Below are positions 17,683-25,965 of a stretch of 64,000 nucleotides of DNA, piece by piece (the stretch's first letter is position 1; every line of letters starts with the position of its first letter). Source of the stretch: Hyphomicrobiaceae bacterium (lineage in GTDB: Bacteria > Pseudomonadota > Alphaproteobacteria > Rhizobiales > Hyphomicrobiaceae); the NCBI GenBank assembly GCA_041397645.1, contig JAWKWE010000004.1, forward strand, positions 2,604,001-2,668,000. The letters run 5' to 3'. The notes under the pieces were generated by a model that saw nothing but the letters and a program-made list of their open reading frames with translations, ran no database searches and was not told the DNA's origin. The translations under genes were made by a program, and so were the position numbers.

Positions 17683-18942
17683 TTAAGCCTTGATGTAGAG
17701 GTGGAAGCCGCCGTAGATCGCGGAGCGATCGTTGGTGAACCCGACTTGCGAAGTTTCACGGTCGTAAGTCCACTGCGCCAGCAGATCATTGGCGATGCGA
17801 CCGGGCAGGATCGTTTCGCGTCCGGCTGTGCGGAAGATTACGCGGGCGCCGGGGCGTGATGTGCGCGTGATTTCGCACCACAGGGCGTTGAGCGTCTCGT
17901 CGTCCATCCAATCCTGAGCATCGAGCAGGACATAGCGATCAAGACTTTCGGCGGGCTCCGCTCTCAGGAAATGGATGAAGTTCTGCTTCAAGACGCTGAC
18001 GCGGTTCACACGTGCGCGCACATTAGAAAAGTTCTCTTTTTGCAGGTAGGGCGGCAGCGCACATTGTGATTGCTCGCCGTACCGCCCGGCAAAGGCCTGC
18101 CAAGCGAAGTAGTTGTCGGAAATATCGAAGTTGCAAGCCAGACGCTCTACGCGCTCCTTGAGAACGTCTGCCATTTCGCGTGCCCCGTGATCGCACAGCG
18201 CGTCGTACTGCGCAGGCGGAATGCCCAGCCCAAACAACGATGCGCGCTGCGAAGCCACCCAGCGGACAACGGCCTTGTCGAACAAGGGTGCAAGGTGCGT
18301 ATCAAACAGCGCCCGCTGCTCTTCCCGTGTCTCCGCTTTGAGGATTTCCTCAGGATCAGCACCCAACACCCGCGCACTAAGGCGGGCGGCGGTGATGAAG
18401 TGGCCGAGAAGACCGTAGCGATAAAAATTGCGCGCAAATCGCGTAATGCGGCGCCGCCCGGTGATGTCGCGCCCCTCCCAGTAGGCGCGCGATGTTTCAT
18501 CGAGCGTCGGTGCGATCAGGTCGTCGTACAGACGCACGTTGCGTTTGTCGGATGCCTGCGCAAAGAAGCGATGGAACGTCGCGTAGGTCGGCAGCGCGCG
18601 TGCAGCTGCAAGCTTCAACGCGTTCAATGCGACGTGAGTTTCATTAAGATCGACGGCATAGATCTTGGCGGGATCCGCCGTGAGGTAACTCAAGACATTG
18701 CAACCGCCAGAGGCGATGGTCACAATTCGCGAAGTCGGCGCAATCTGAAGCGCATCCATGTCGGCGCGCGGATCTTCCCATATTTGCGGATATACCATCG
18801 AGCGGAATGCGAACGCGAACACGCGCTCCAGCATTCCCTTCTTGCTGAGACCGGGCTCATGGTAGACAGCCTCCCGCAACAACTCCGCGCTGGTACGGGG
18901 CATGATATCGTAAAGGGAGGCGTCAGAAGCAGTTGTGGTCAT
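17683..18942 (-). CDS. btaA: BtaA: SAM:diacylglycerol 3-amino-3-carboxypropyltransferase (DUF3419)
   Basis: 419 residues, the usual length. A DUF3419 protein with the SAM-binding region IVTIASGGCNVLSYL (about 70-85) followed by IYAVDLNETHVALNALK, and the conserved NYFAWQAFAGRYG and LLDAQDWMDD later on. BtaA transfers the 3-amino-3-carboxypropyl group of SAM to diacylglycerol, giving diacylglyceryl-homoserine, the precursor of the phosphorus-free lipid DGTS. Encoded between plcP (37 bases upstream) and btaB (10 bases downstream), so diacylglycerol supply, head-group transfer and methylation are in one operon. Likely induced by phosphate shortage. Confidence 0.93.
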   Translation of the reverse strand: MTTTASDASLYDIMPRTSAELLREAVYHEPGLSKKGMLERVFAFAFRSMVYPQIWEDPRADMDALQIAPTSRIVTIASGGCNVLSYLTADPAKIYAVDLNETHVALNALKLAAARALPTYATFHRFFAQASDKRNVRLYDDLIAPTLDETSRAYWEGRDITGRRRITRFARNFYRYGLLGHFITAARLSARVLGADPEEILKAETREEQRALFDTHLAPLFDKAVVRWVASQRASLFGLGIPPAQYDALCDHGAREMADVLKERVERLACNFDISDNYFAWQAFAGRYGEQSQCALPPYLQKENFSNVRARVNRVSVLKQNFIHFLRAEPAESLDRYVLLDAQDWMDDETLNALWCEITRTSRPGARVIFRTAGRETILPGRIANDLLAQWTYDRETSQVGFTNDRSAIYGGFHLYIKA

Positions 18943-18979
18943 ATGGCGTGCGTTCCTAATGGACGGAGATGATCAGCGT

Positions 18980-19792
18980 TCACGCCGCCACTCCGATGCT
19001 TGATTGCTTGATGACTTCGCTCGTCTTGCTGTCGGTGGCCGGCGACATACGCCAGCGGATGATCTCGAAGCGCCCATCGTGGTGCTCGCCGATGGCTGTG
19101 CAGCTTTCCACCCAATCACCCGTATTGAGGTAGTGAATACCGTCGATATCGCGCTCGTTGGCGTGATGGATGTGGCCGCAGATCAGGCCATCGGCGCCAC
19201 GCCTGCGTGCTTCGCTGGCAAGGGCTGCTTCAAACTCGCCGATGAAGTTGACGGCCCCTTTAACGCGCTGCTTGAGGAAGTTGGAAAGCGACCAGTACTC
19301 GAGCCCCATCTTCCGGCGCAGCCAATTGAGCGGATTGTTGAGCCAGAGAGCTGCTTCATACGAGCGGTCGCCGAGGAAGGCCAACCAGCGCGCATAACGG
19401 ACCACGATGTCGAATTCGTCACCGTGCATGATGACATAACGTTTTCCGTCGGCAGCCTCGTGGATACAGTCACGACGGATTTCGATGCCACCGAAGTCCA
19501 TTCCACAATACTCGCGCAGACCATCATCATGGTTGCCGGGAATGAAGATGACGCGCGTCCCCTTGCGCGCGCGCCGCAACACTTTTTGGATCACGTCGTT
19601 ATGGGACTGTGGCCAGACGGGGCCCCGACGGACTTTCCAGAAATCGATGATGTCGCCGACCAGGTAGAGCGTCTCGGTCTCTATGTGCTTGAGAAAATCC
19701 AGCAACTCTGCGGCCTTCGCCGATCGCGTTCCCAGATGTAGGTCCGAGATGAAAACCGATTTATATTTTTTCAATTCGATCGCTGCTGTCAC
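18980..19792 (-). CDS. plcP: Metallophosphoesterase, probable phospholipase C PlcP (LpxH-like)
   Basis: 270 residues from the GTG at 19792, which has AAGGGAG six bases ahead; an ATG at 19843 would add 17 residues without a ribosome-binding site. The five calcineurin-type motifs are present: DLHLG, GDIIDFW, GNHDD, MHGDEFD and GHIHH. Database names for this group are usually UDP-2,3-diacylglucosamine diphosphatase, but the same family includes rhizobial PlcP, the intracellular phospholipase C that releases diacylglycerol from phosphatidylcholine during phosphate starvation. Direct linkage to btaA-btaB, which consume diacylglycerol, argues for PlcP here. LpxH function cannot be excluded. A possible Pho box lies about 50 bases upstream. 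Confidence 0.82.
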   Translation of the reverse strand: MTAAIELKKYKSVFISDLHLGTRSAKAAELLDFLKHIETETLYLVGDIIDFWKVRRGPVWPQSHNDVIQKVLRRARKGTRVIFIPGNHDDGLREYCGMDFGGIEIRRDCIHEAADGKRYVIMHGDEFDIVVRYARWLAFLGDRSYEAALWLNNPLNWLRRKMGLEYWSLSNFLKQRVKGAVNFIGEFEAALASEARRRGADGLICGHIHHANERDIDGIHYLNTGDWVESCTAIGEHHDGRFEIIRWRMSPATDSKTSEVIKQSSIGVAA

Positions 19793-19843
19793 GATCAGCT
19801 CCCTTGAGCGGCCCGGTGGCTGCGCTCGTATTGAGAGAGTCAT

Positions 19844-19861
19844 GTTTCAGGCGTGTGACAC
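19844..19861 (-). promoter_or_regulatory. Candidate Pho box upstream of plcP-btaA-btaB
   Basis: On the minus strand GTGTCAC, four bases, CTGAAAC resembles the 7-base repeats of the PhoB box CTGTCAT-N4-CTGTCAT (5 of 7 and 4 of 7 matches) with the right 11-base period, and it is 52 bases before the chosen plcP start. The match is weak; the call leans on what the operon should do. Confidence 0.3.
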
Positions 19862-20019
19862 TGCGTGGCTCTTTCGACACGGTAAACATGCGCGCCGTGT
19901 GTCTTGCGGGGACGCGTGATGCAGCCCATATTTTCAAAGCCTGCGCGCTGACGCGCGGGAGAAGCCCGAATAGGGGCGCAATTCCAAAAACAGCAACGTA
20001 ACTCGGGAGGCCGGAGATC

Positions 20020-20202
20020 ATGCACGCAACCGAAATCCAGGCTCACGCCAGAAAGCTGTACGAAGCCATGGGTCCGAAGGCGCTTGCGGAGGCGGCGCAG
20101 AAAGCTAAGACATTCGAGAGCGGAGGCCGCAAAGAGGACGCTGACACGTGGCGACGCATCGAAGCGGCTCTACGCCAGATGCAGGGACCGCGGTCGACCT
20201 GA
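20020..20202 (+). CDS. Small conserved-looking cytoplasmic protein (60 aa), unknown function
   Basis: 60 residues from the ATG at 20020, with a strong GGAGG nine bases ahead. Fully soluble, mostly helical and charged (IQAHARKLYEAMG, ALAEAAQKAKTFE, DADTWRRIEAALRQMQG), ending in a short GPR tail. Composition and codon use look genuine, and the ribosome-binding site is among the best in the region. I do not recognise a domain. It is divergent from plcP and convergent with the small membrane protein gene downstream. Confidence 0.65.
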   Translation: MHATEIQAHARKLYEAMGPKALAEAAQKAKTFESGGRKEDADTWRRIEAALRQMQGPRST

Positions 20203-20277
20203 ACTGCGCGGGCAAAATCGGCTATTGCGATTGATTTGGAACTGCGCGGGGCAAAAAAGCGTCGCGCAGTTTGTGTT

Positions 20278-20511
20278 TTAGAATGAAGCGTCGCGGAAAA
20301 TTCGCTCCCATACAAAGAGCAGCGCCGTGTTCATGATACCCACGCAAATGAACGCCACTGCGATCGGGCCTGCTGAGGTCTCAGGCAGCCCCAACCAGTT
20401 TGACGAGTATGCGACGGTCAAACCTGCGACGATGCTGACGATGGCGAGAAGGGCGAACACGATTTGGACAAAACGAAGGGAGCGTGCACGCTCCAGGTCC
20501 ACGTGGTCCAT
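20278..20511 (-). CDS. Small two-helix membrane protein (77 aa), unknown function
   Basis: 77 residues from the ATG at 20511, preceded by GAGGTAAAGTC. Two membrane helices (about residues 14-36 and 46-68) separated by a short extracytoplasmic loop with NWLGLPETSAG; N-terminus charged (DHVDLERARS). Likely an inner-membrane protein, not recognised. It lies 84 bases downstream of cca on the same strand, separated by an A+T-rich inverted repeat (20570-20597), so it may have its own promoter. Confidence 0.6.
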   Translation of the reverse strand: MDHVDLERARSLRFVQIVFALLAIVSIVAGLTVAYSSNWLGLPETSAGPIAVAFICVGIMNTALLFVWERIFRDASF

Positions 20512-20595
20512 GACTTTACCTCAACGCAATACAAATGGTCCCAGCCCGAAAAACCTAACCGGATCCAGCAAATTGTAAAAGATTTTTTTAACAAT

Positions 20596-21861
20596 TTAGT
20601 AACGATTTGCGGCAAGTGCTTGAAGCATCGAGCGATGCTCTGCTGGATCCGCAGGGAAATCCGCTGACATCCACCAGTGTTCGAAGGCCTCGATGATCTC
20701 GCCCACTTTGGGGCCGGGTGCTACGCCTAAGGCGAGTACATCGGCACCGCGGACCGGCAAGGCAGGTATCGGCCAGCGGTGCGGGAGAAATGCCCGTTCT
20801 TTGCGCGCAACATCGCTGGCTGGATCGTCGCCCGCTGCCCAGGCTACCAGCGCGCCGCGCAGGAAGTTATCCGCGCCGGTCTCGTAGAGCCAACGGCGTG
20901 CCTCAGGCTCGGGCGTCTCCGGCGCATAGGCGGGATGATGTCGCGCCGCACCGGCAAGAGCATCGGCCTGCGCATTCGATAGCCGCAGATGTGCAGCAAG
21001 ATGGGAAGCGCCCGACGGATTGTCTAACGTCAGCGCGGCAAGGCGTGCGATGTCATCGGGTGGCAGCCCGCAAGCTGCTTCGATTGCAACCATTCGCGTG
21101 AGACGTTCGGGATGCGTTTCCCGTCCAAGGACGTGTTTGAGGATTGAGCACTGCGCCATAACCTCAACGACCTCGGCGGCGCGGGGTGCCGCGATGAGGT
21201 TTATCGTTTCCACCCCGATGCGTTCCAGAGAGAGACGCGCCAAGCCGTCTTTCAGGGCGACGCAAGCAGCAAGTCCGTCGGCATCCGGTGCGTCGCGGCT
21301 GATCTGTGCGGTGAAGCGGAAGAAGCGCAGGATGCGCAAATAGTCTTCCCTGATCCGCTGGTGTGGGTCACCTATGAAGCGGACGCGACGAGCGGCGAGA
21401 TCTTCTCGGCCACCGAAATAGTCGAAAACCTCGCCGTCAGCGCCGGCATAGAGGGCGTTGATCGTGAAGTCGCGGCGTGCGGCGTCTTCGCGCCAGTCGG
21501 TGCTGAAGGCAACAACTGCGCGGCGGCCATCGGTTTCCACGTCGCGTCTTAGCGTCGTGACCTCGAAGGGTTGGCCATCCGACACGATGGTGACGGTGCC
21601 ATGCTCCAGGCCAGTGGGATGCACGCCTAATCCGGCAAGAGAAGCGCGCTTCATCACGGCTTCAGGAAGGAGTGGTGTTGCAACGTCGATGTCGGTGATC
21701 GGTTCACCCAGCAGTGCGTTGCGCACCGAGCCTCCAACCACGCGCGCATCGCCGCCGTCGTTGGTCAGAACCTCCAACAGCTTGCCGAGCGCGGGCGCTC
21801 GCAACCACGGCGCCTGAGCCAGCGGCTTGTTCGAGTGCGGATCCTGATCCGGTTTGGCCAT
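20596..21861 (-). CDS. cca: CCA tRNA nucleotidyltransferase / poly(A)polymerase-family protein
   Basis: 421 residues. Class II nucleotidyltransferase: GGSVRN (helix-turn motif) and DIDVAT carry the metal-binding Asp pair (about residues 43-62), RRDFTINALY (about 128) and RIREDYLRILRFFRF (about 165) are the template and signature motifs. Adds or repairs the 3' CCA end of tRNAs in the cytoplasm. In alphaproteobacteria the same family also includes PcnB-type enzymes, but gene context points to Cca: it ends the operon nudix hydrolase - DUF6111 - cca, which is conserved in Hyphomicrobiales. Six bases separate it from the DUF6111 gene. Confidence 0.92.
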   Translation of the reverse strand: MAKPDQDPHSNKPLAQAPWLRAPALGKLLEVLTNDGGDARVVGGSVRNALLGEPITDIDVATPLLPEAVMKRASLAGLGVHPTGLEHGTVTIVSDGQPFEVTTLRRDVETDGRRAVVAFSTDWREDAARRDFTINALYAGADGEVFDYFGGREDLAARRVRFIGDPHQRIREDYLRILRFFRFTAQISRDAPDADGLAACVALKDGLARLSLERIGVETINLIAAPRAAEVVEVMAQCSILKHVLGRETHPERLTRMVAIEAACGLPPDDIARLAALTLDNPSGASHLAAHLRLSNAQADALAGAARHHPAYAPETPEPEARRWLYETGADNFLRGALVAWAAGDDPASDVARKERAFLPHRWPIPALPVRGADVLALGVAPGPKVGEIIEAFEHWWMSADFPADPAEHRSMLQALAANRY

Positions 21862-21867
21862 GACGTC

Positions 21868-22149
21868 TTACTTCTGACTATCATTGGCGCCGTGGCCAGG
21901 CAGTAACTTGCCGTCTTGATAAGAGGGCGGCGTGTAGGCCTCGCCAGGGCGGTGTCCGGACGCAGAGGAGAACACGAGCAGCGTTGTGATCATGAGGAAG
22001 GCGCCGGTCACGAAAAGCTGAACTAGGGGCGCTTCGGCCAATACCTTCCATAGCCCGGGCCAATCGTTGCGCTGGTAGGCGATGTAGGAAAGGTAGGCAA
22101 TCGTGGGCAACAGGAAGAGAAACAGGTTCTCCAGAACGATGCGGATCAT
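21868..22149 (-). CDS. DUF6111 family membrane protein
   Basis: 93 residues with two membrane helices (about 5-25 and 42-62) and a Pro/Gly-rich soluble tail (GHRPGEAYTPPSYQDGKLLPG). The start motif MIRIVLENLFLFLLPTI and the tail match the DUF6111 family of alphaproteobacteria, found between a nudix hydrolase and cca. Its ATG overlaps the stop of the nudix gene (ATGA) and cca begins six bases after its own stop, so the three are co-transcribed. Function unknown. Confidence 0.8.
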   Translation of the reverse strand: MIRIVLENLFLFLLPTIAYLSYIAYQRNDWPGLWKVLAEAPLVQLFVTGAFLMITTLLVFSSASGHRPGEAYTPPSYQDGKLLPGHGANDSQK

Positions 22150-22781
22150 GCGGTCGTCAGCCTCCGGTGCAACGCGCGAATGATTCCTGCGGTAGCACCC
22201 CAGATATAGCGTCCTTCATGGGGGATGGCATAGAACTGACGTTGGGCGCCCCGCCATTCGCGCGCATCGATCCTGTGGTTGGCCTCATCCAGCAGGAAGG
22301 CAAGCGGGACGCTAAAGATGTCTGCCACCTCATGCGGATCTGCCTTAAGGGTAAACCCGGGTTTCACGACGCCGATAACGGGGGTAACCAGAAACCCAGT
22401 GCTCGTCTCGTAGGGTTCGACGTAACCAAGAGGCTCCACAAAACTTGGATCTAGGCCGATCTCCTCGTGAGCCTCACGTAAAGCTGCCGCAAGCGGCGTT
22501 TCATCGTTCGGTTCGATTTTGCCGCCAGGAAAGGCGATTTGACCCGCATGAGCGGCAAGGTGCGGCGTGCGCTGGGTCATTAAGACATTCAGTGGCGCAT
22601 TGGCCACGATGGGTACGAGCACGGCTGCCGGTCGCAACTTTGCAGGAGACAGAGGTCGTACCTGCGGGTTGAGATCGTAGTCGCTGGGTAGAAGGCGCGT
22701 TGTTCTGGTTGCCATTTCCGGCCCGGCGGGGCTGGGCAATAAGCGCGTTGAAGCGAGAGTCCGCAGTGTGGTCTCGTCCAT
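22146..22781 (-). CDS. NUDIX hydrolase, CoA pyrophosphatase type
   Basis: 211 residues from the ATG at 22781 (GGGGAC just ahead); an in-frame ATG at 22808 would add nine residues. The Nudix box is intact (GGKIEPNDETPLAAALREAHEEIGL, positions about 92-116) and is preceded by PVLVP-like strands and LMTQRT, giving the UPF0035 pattern of CoA pyrophosphatases that cleave CoA to 3',5'-ADP and phosphopantetheine. Cytoplasmic. First gene of the operon with DUF6111 and cca. Exact substrate inferred from family. Confidence 0.87.
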   Translation of the reverse strand: MDETTLRTLASTRLLPSPAGPEMATRTTRLLPSDYDLNPQVRPLSPAKLRPAAVLVPIVANAPLNVLMTQRTPHLAAHAGQIAFPGGKIEPNDETPLAAALREAHEEIGLDPSFVEPLGYVEPYETSTGFLVTPVIGVVKPGFTLKADPHEVADIFSVPLAFLLDEANHRIDAREWRGAQRQFYAIPHEGRYIWGATAGIIRALHRRLTTA

Positions 22782-22943
22782 GTCCCCAAACTGTAAAAGT
22801 GAACCCATTTCAGTGTTTAGCTCAATCCAGGCAGGCCAAAGGGATCCCCGAATTTACTCCGATCAAGGCTTGAATCACGATACGGTCAAAGTCTGAGGCG
22901 AAGGTTTCGCCGAATCAGAGGCCTTTTCGCAAGGAGAAGTTTT

Positions 22944-24170
22944 TTGTTCTGGACGTTTCAACGCCGCCGGTTACCGGTAGCTGCGGTGGTTGCTGTAATG
23001 CTTGGCCTTGTGCTGGCATCCCATCAGCCTGCCCGCGCCATGTCGACGGCGGATTTCCTGGCGTCCTTAACAGGGGAAGAGACAGCGGAGCTGCAGGCCT
23101 GGAAGGCGGCTCGCCGCGCCCATGAGCATCACCTCGACGTCTATTGGGACAAGGTTGAAGATAAGCGGCAGGCGCGCAAAAAAAAGCGCTCACGCACGGT
23201 TCTGTTTACCGCAGACGACTACGTGATGACGCTGCCGCCGAGCTATACCGGTCCCAAACTCTCTAATGCGCTGGCCGCCAAGTATTCAAAGTTCCTCACT
23301 TCGCAGGAAGAGGCAGCACCATCTCCATCGTCGAGTTTGCCGGTTGTGTCCGACTATCTGGGCGCGGCAAAGCGCGTCTACGGCTTTGTGCCCGAGCGGG
23401 TGTCGGAAAAGGAGTTTAAGCGCCGTTATGCGGAAGAGGCGCACGCACTTGGGCTGGAAAAGAACCAGGTTGTGCGCGTGTATGCGCTGGAGACGGGCGG
23501 TATTGGCACTTACGACATGCAAGCTGGCATTCATCCGACCAAAAAGACGGGTCGGGCGATTTCCAGCGCACTGGGCTACGCTCAGTTGCTCGATGCAAAT
23601 TCTGTGAATGAACTGTCGAAGAACGGAAAGCTGTTCATCGCTCATCTGCAACGCAAGGCCGCCAATCCAAACATCTCATCGCAGCGGCGCCACGAGCTGA
23701 ACTACAAAATCACAGTTTTGAAGCGGATGTATGCCAACGCCAAGCGCGTGCCCTACAACTGGGCGCGCCATCAAAGGTACGCCAAGACCGAGGAGGGCAT
23801 GGGCATGCATGTCCTCAACATCGATGGCGACATCGGCCCCATGCTCCAGGCCATGAAGTTGAAAGGCTTGTTGGATATGGGCGCCAAGTACGGCAGGACC
23901 AACATGACGGGGGCCCAGGTGGAGGTGATGAACCTCTCCGGCCCGGCAACCGGTCTCGAATTGATGCAACCCGCCGGCCTCAAGGCACCGGTTTCCAACT
24001 TCTTTTCTCGCCGGGCCTATTACGTAAACAAGATGGTGATCGGGCTAACGGGCGAGCAGTTGCTGGCGGAGCTGGATCGGCGCATGACCGCTAGCATGAA
24101 GGCACAGGGCTCGATAGAGTTTGCCCAGGCGTTCGATGAGGTTCTGGCTGCAAGAACAGCAGGCCGTTAA
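22944..24170 (+). CDS. Secreted protein with lysozyme-fold-like region, unknown function
   Basis: 408 residues from a TTG at 22944 that has AAGGAG seven bases ahead; no ATG gives a comparable start. Signal peptide with hydrophobic core about 11-28 and cleavage near ARA (32). A charged, Arg/Lys-rich segment (55-90) follows. Residues about 155-220 contain VYALETGGIGTYDMQAG with Glu183 and, later, ALGYAQLL, the arrangement of the catalytic Glu and GYxQ motif in goose-type lytic transglycosylases. The rest does not resemble any domain I know. A periplasmic peptidoglycan-cleaving role is an inference; the protein could also be an inactive relative. Transcribed alone or with the Lrp gene 122 bases on. 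Confidence 0.75.
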   Translation: MFWTFQRRRLPVAAVVAVMLGLVLASHQPARAMSTADFLASLTGEETAELQAWKAARRAHEHHLDVYWDKVEDKRQARKKKRSRTVLFTADDYVMTLPPSYTGPKLSNALAAKYSKFLTSQEEAAPSPSSSLPVVSDYLGAAKRVYGFVPERVSEKEFKRRYAEEAHALGLEKNQVVRVYALETGGIGTYDMQAGIHPTKKTGRAISSALGYAQLLDANSVNELSKNGKLFIAHLQRKAANPNISSQRRHELNYKITVLKRMYANAKRVPYNWARHQRYAKTEEGMGMHVLNIDGDIGPMLQAMKLKGLLDMGAKYGRTNMTGAQVEVMNLSGPATGLELMQPAGLKAPVSNFFSRRAYYVNKMVIGLTGEQLLAELDRRMTASMKAQGSIEFAQAFDEVLAARTAGR

Positions 24171-24292
24171 TTGCGCCGGGGTCGCGCCGTTCGACCGACT
24201 TGCAACGCTGCGTGGTCTGGCGGAAGGTAACGGGAATGCGCCTGGTGCGCGGCTCTCCTTACCGCTTCTCGCCCCCGTATACCGTTCTCGTC

Positions 24293-24754
24293 ATGACAAA
24301 CCTTGATGCTATAGATCGCAAGATCCTCAGTTTGCTGCAGGACGACTGCCGCCTCACCATGCAAGAGATTGCAGAGCGCGTGGGATTGTCCGCTTCGCCT
24401 TGTCATCGTCGCATCAAGATCATGGAAGAGGCGGGGATTATCCGCCGCTACATCGCCCTTGTCGACCAACGCAAGGTGGGGCTTCCCGTTAGCGTCTTTG
24501 TCTCGATTAAGCTGGAGCGCCAGCGCGAGAAGGATCTGGAGGCTTTTTCAAAGGCAATCTCACGATGGCCGGAGGTGCTGGAATGCTACCTCATGACCGG
24601 CCATCGCGACTATTTGTTGCGTGTCGTGGTGGAGGACCTGACAGCCTACGAAACGTTCTTGAAGCACAAGCTCACGCTTGTGCCCGGCGTCGCCTCCATC
24701 GAGTCGAGTTTCGCACTTGATCAGATCAAGTATTCGATTGCTCTGCCGATGTAA
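24293..24754 (+). CDS. Lrp/AsnC family transcriptional regulator
   Basis: 153 residues from the ATG at 24293, beginning MTNLDAIDRKILSLLQ as Lrp proteins do; an ATG at 24236 with a better ribosome-binding site would add a 19-residue leader. The winged helix-turn-helix covers about 5-60 (QEIAERVGLSASPCHRRIKIMEEAG), followed by the RAM ligand-binding domain (about 70-150) with VLECYLMTGHRDYLLRV. These regulators sense amino acids and often control nearby transport or catabolism genes; no such gene is adjacent here. Cytoplasmic, probably an octamer. Confidence 0.9.
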   Translation: MTNLDAIDRKILSLLQDDCRLTMQEIAERVGLSASPCHRRIKIMEEAGIIRRYIALVDQRKVGLPVSVFVSIKLERQREKDLEAFSKAISRWPEVLECYLMTGHRDYLLRVVVEDLTAYETFLKHKLTLVPGVASIESSFALDQIKYSIALPM

Positions 24755-24772
24755 GCGGGGCGTGGCTGTTTA

Positions 24773-25693
24773 TCAGGGCCATTTCACAATAGGCGGCATG
24801 GACGAGAGGATCGAATCCACGTTCCCGCCCGTCTTCAGTCCGAACACTGTGCCGCGATCATAGAGCAGGTTGTATTCCACGTAGCGGCCGCGCCGAATGA
24901 GTTGCTCTTCGCGTTGCGCCTCGGTGTAAGGCATTGTGTAGTTGCCGCGGACGAGCATGGGGTAGACCGAAACAAACGCACGTCCGACATCCTTGGTGAA
25001 GGCGAGTGCGCCGTCCCAGCCGCCCTCTTCGTCGCTCGGAGTCAGGTAATCATAAAAGATGCCGCCGACGCCGCGCATTTCCTTGCGATGGGGCAGGTAG
25101 AAGTATTCGTCGCACCAGTCCTTGTAGCGTTTGTAATCGGCGATCTGATGAGAAGCGCAGGCGCCATACATTGCGGAATGAAAGGCAAGTGTGTCGGCGT
25201 CCGACTGGGTGCGTCGCGCATCAAGAACGGGCGTGAGATCCGCGCCGCCGCCGAACCACCATTTGGTCGTCACCACCATGCGCGTGTTCATATGCACGGC
25301 GGGAACGTTGGGATTTCGCATGTGGGCAATGAGCGAAACTCCCGATGCCCAGAAACGGGGATCCTCATCAGCGCCTGGGATCTGCTTGCGGAACTCGGGT
25401 GCAAACTCGCCGTGCACGGTGGAGGTGTGCACACCGACCTTTTCGAAAACGCGCCCTGTCATCATACTCATTACGCCGCCGCCACCCTTGGCGCCGGTAT
25501 GATCGGTGCGCTCCCACGACGTGCGCACGAACTTTGCCGGCGCCATGTCGCCATGGGGGGCGTCTGCAGGCAGATCGCTCTCCAGTTTCTCAAACGCGGC
25601 ACAGATCTGATCGCGCAACTCCTCAAACCAGGCGCGTGCCGCTTGCTTGCGGACTTCCAGTAGGGGTTCGCTCATTTCTTCGGGTTCACTCAT
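24773..25693 (-). CDS. hemF: Oxygen-dependent coproporphyrinogen III oxidase
   Basis: 306 residues from the ATG at 25693; an upstream TTG (25729) and an internal ATG (25675) are alternatives and no ribosome-binding site decides. HemF decarboxylates coproporphyrinogen III to protoporphyrinogen IX with O2 in haem synthesis. Family signatures: FVRTSWERTDHTGAKGGG, VHMNTRMVVTTKWWFGGGADLTP, WCDEYFYLPHRKEMRGVGGIFYD and LIRRGRYVEYNLLYDRGTVFGL. Soluble, cytoplasmic. Length is normal. It stands alone, convergent with the Lrp gene. Presence of the oxygen-dependent form suits an aerobic lifestyle. Confidence 0.95.
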   Translation of the reverse strand: MSEPEEMSEPLLEVRKQAARAWFEELRDQICAAFEKLESDLPADAPHGDMAPAKFVRTSWERTDHTGAKGGGGVMSMMTGRVFEKVGVHTSTVHGEFAPEFRKQIPGADEDPRFWASGVSLIAHMRNPNVPAVHMNTRMVVTTKWWFGGGADLTPVLDARRTQSDADTLAFHSAMYGACASHQIADYKRYKDWCDEYFYLPHRKEMRGVGGIFYDYLTPSDEEGGWDGALAFTKDVGRAFVSVYPMLVRGNYTMPYTEAQREEQLIRRGRYVEYNLLYDRGTVFGLKTGGNVDSILSSMPPIVKWP

Positions 25694-25830
25694 GGCAGCC
25701 GGACTTGTGCTCGTCTTCTTTTCGACCAATATGGGACCTAGTGCATAGGGCGTTCATCGCGCCGCCACAAGCTGTCTGGCCCACTTGTTAGGCCCTCGGG
25801 GTAAATGCCTCATGAGGGCCGAATGCTTTT

Positions 25831-25851
25831 TTGTCGGCAAAGGCCCGACAA
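25831..25851. promoter_or_regulatory. Inverted repeat upstream of the ABC exporter gene
   Basis: TTGTCGG (25831-25837) and CCGACAA (25845-25851) around a 7-base loop, with a 10-base palindrome CCTCATGAGG at 25808-25817 close by. Both lie in the 270-base hemF/ABC divergent region and could be operators. No match to a known site. Confidence 0.25.
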
Positions 25852-25965
25852 TCGGCTGTGTGGCGCGATCCCTTGAACCCTTTAACGCATCAGATAGACC
25901 CATGACGTGGTCCGTGCGGCGTGGTTCGCAAGGTTCGCGGGTGTTTTTTGAAAGAGCACAAGTTG

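Noticed and set aside
20570..20597. A+T-rich inverted repeat AAATTGT/ACAATTT between cca and the small membrane protein gene
   Set aside because: Stem is short and A-T only, overlapping the cca stop codon; too weak to call a terminator or mobile-element end.
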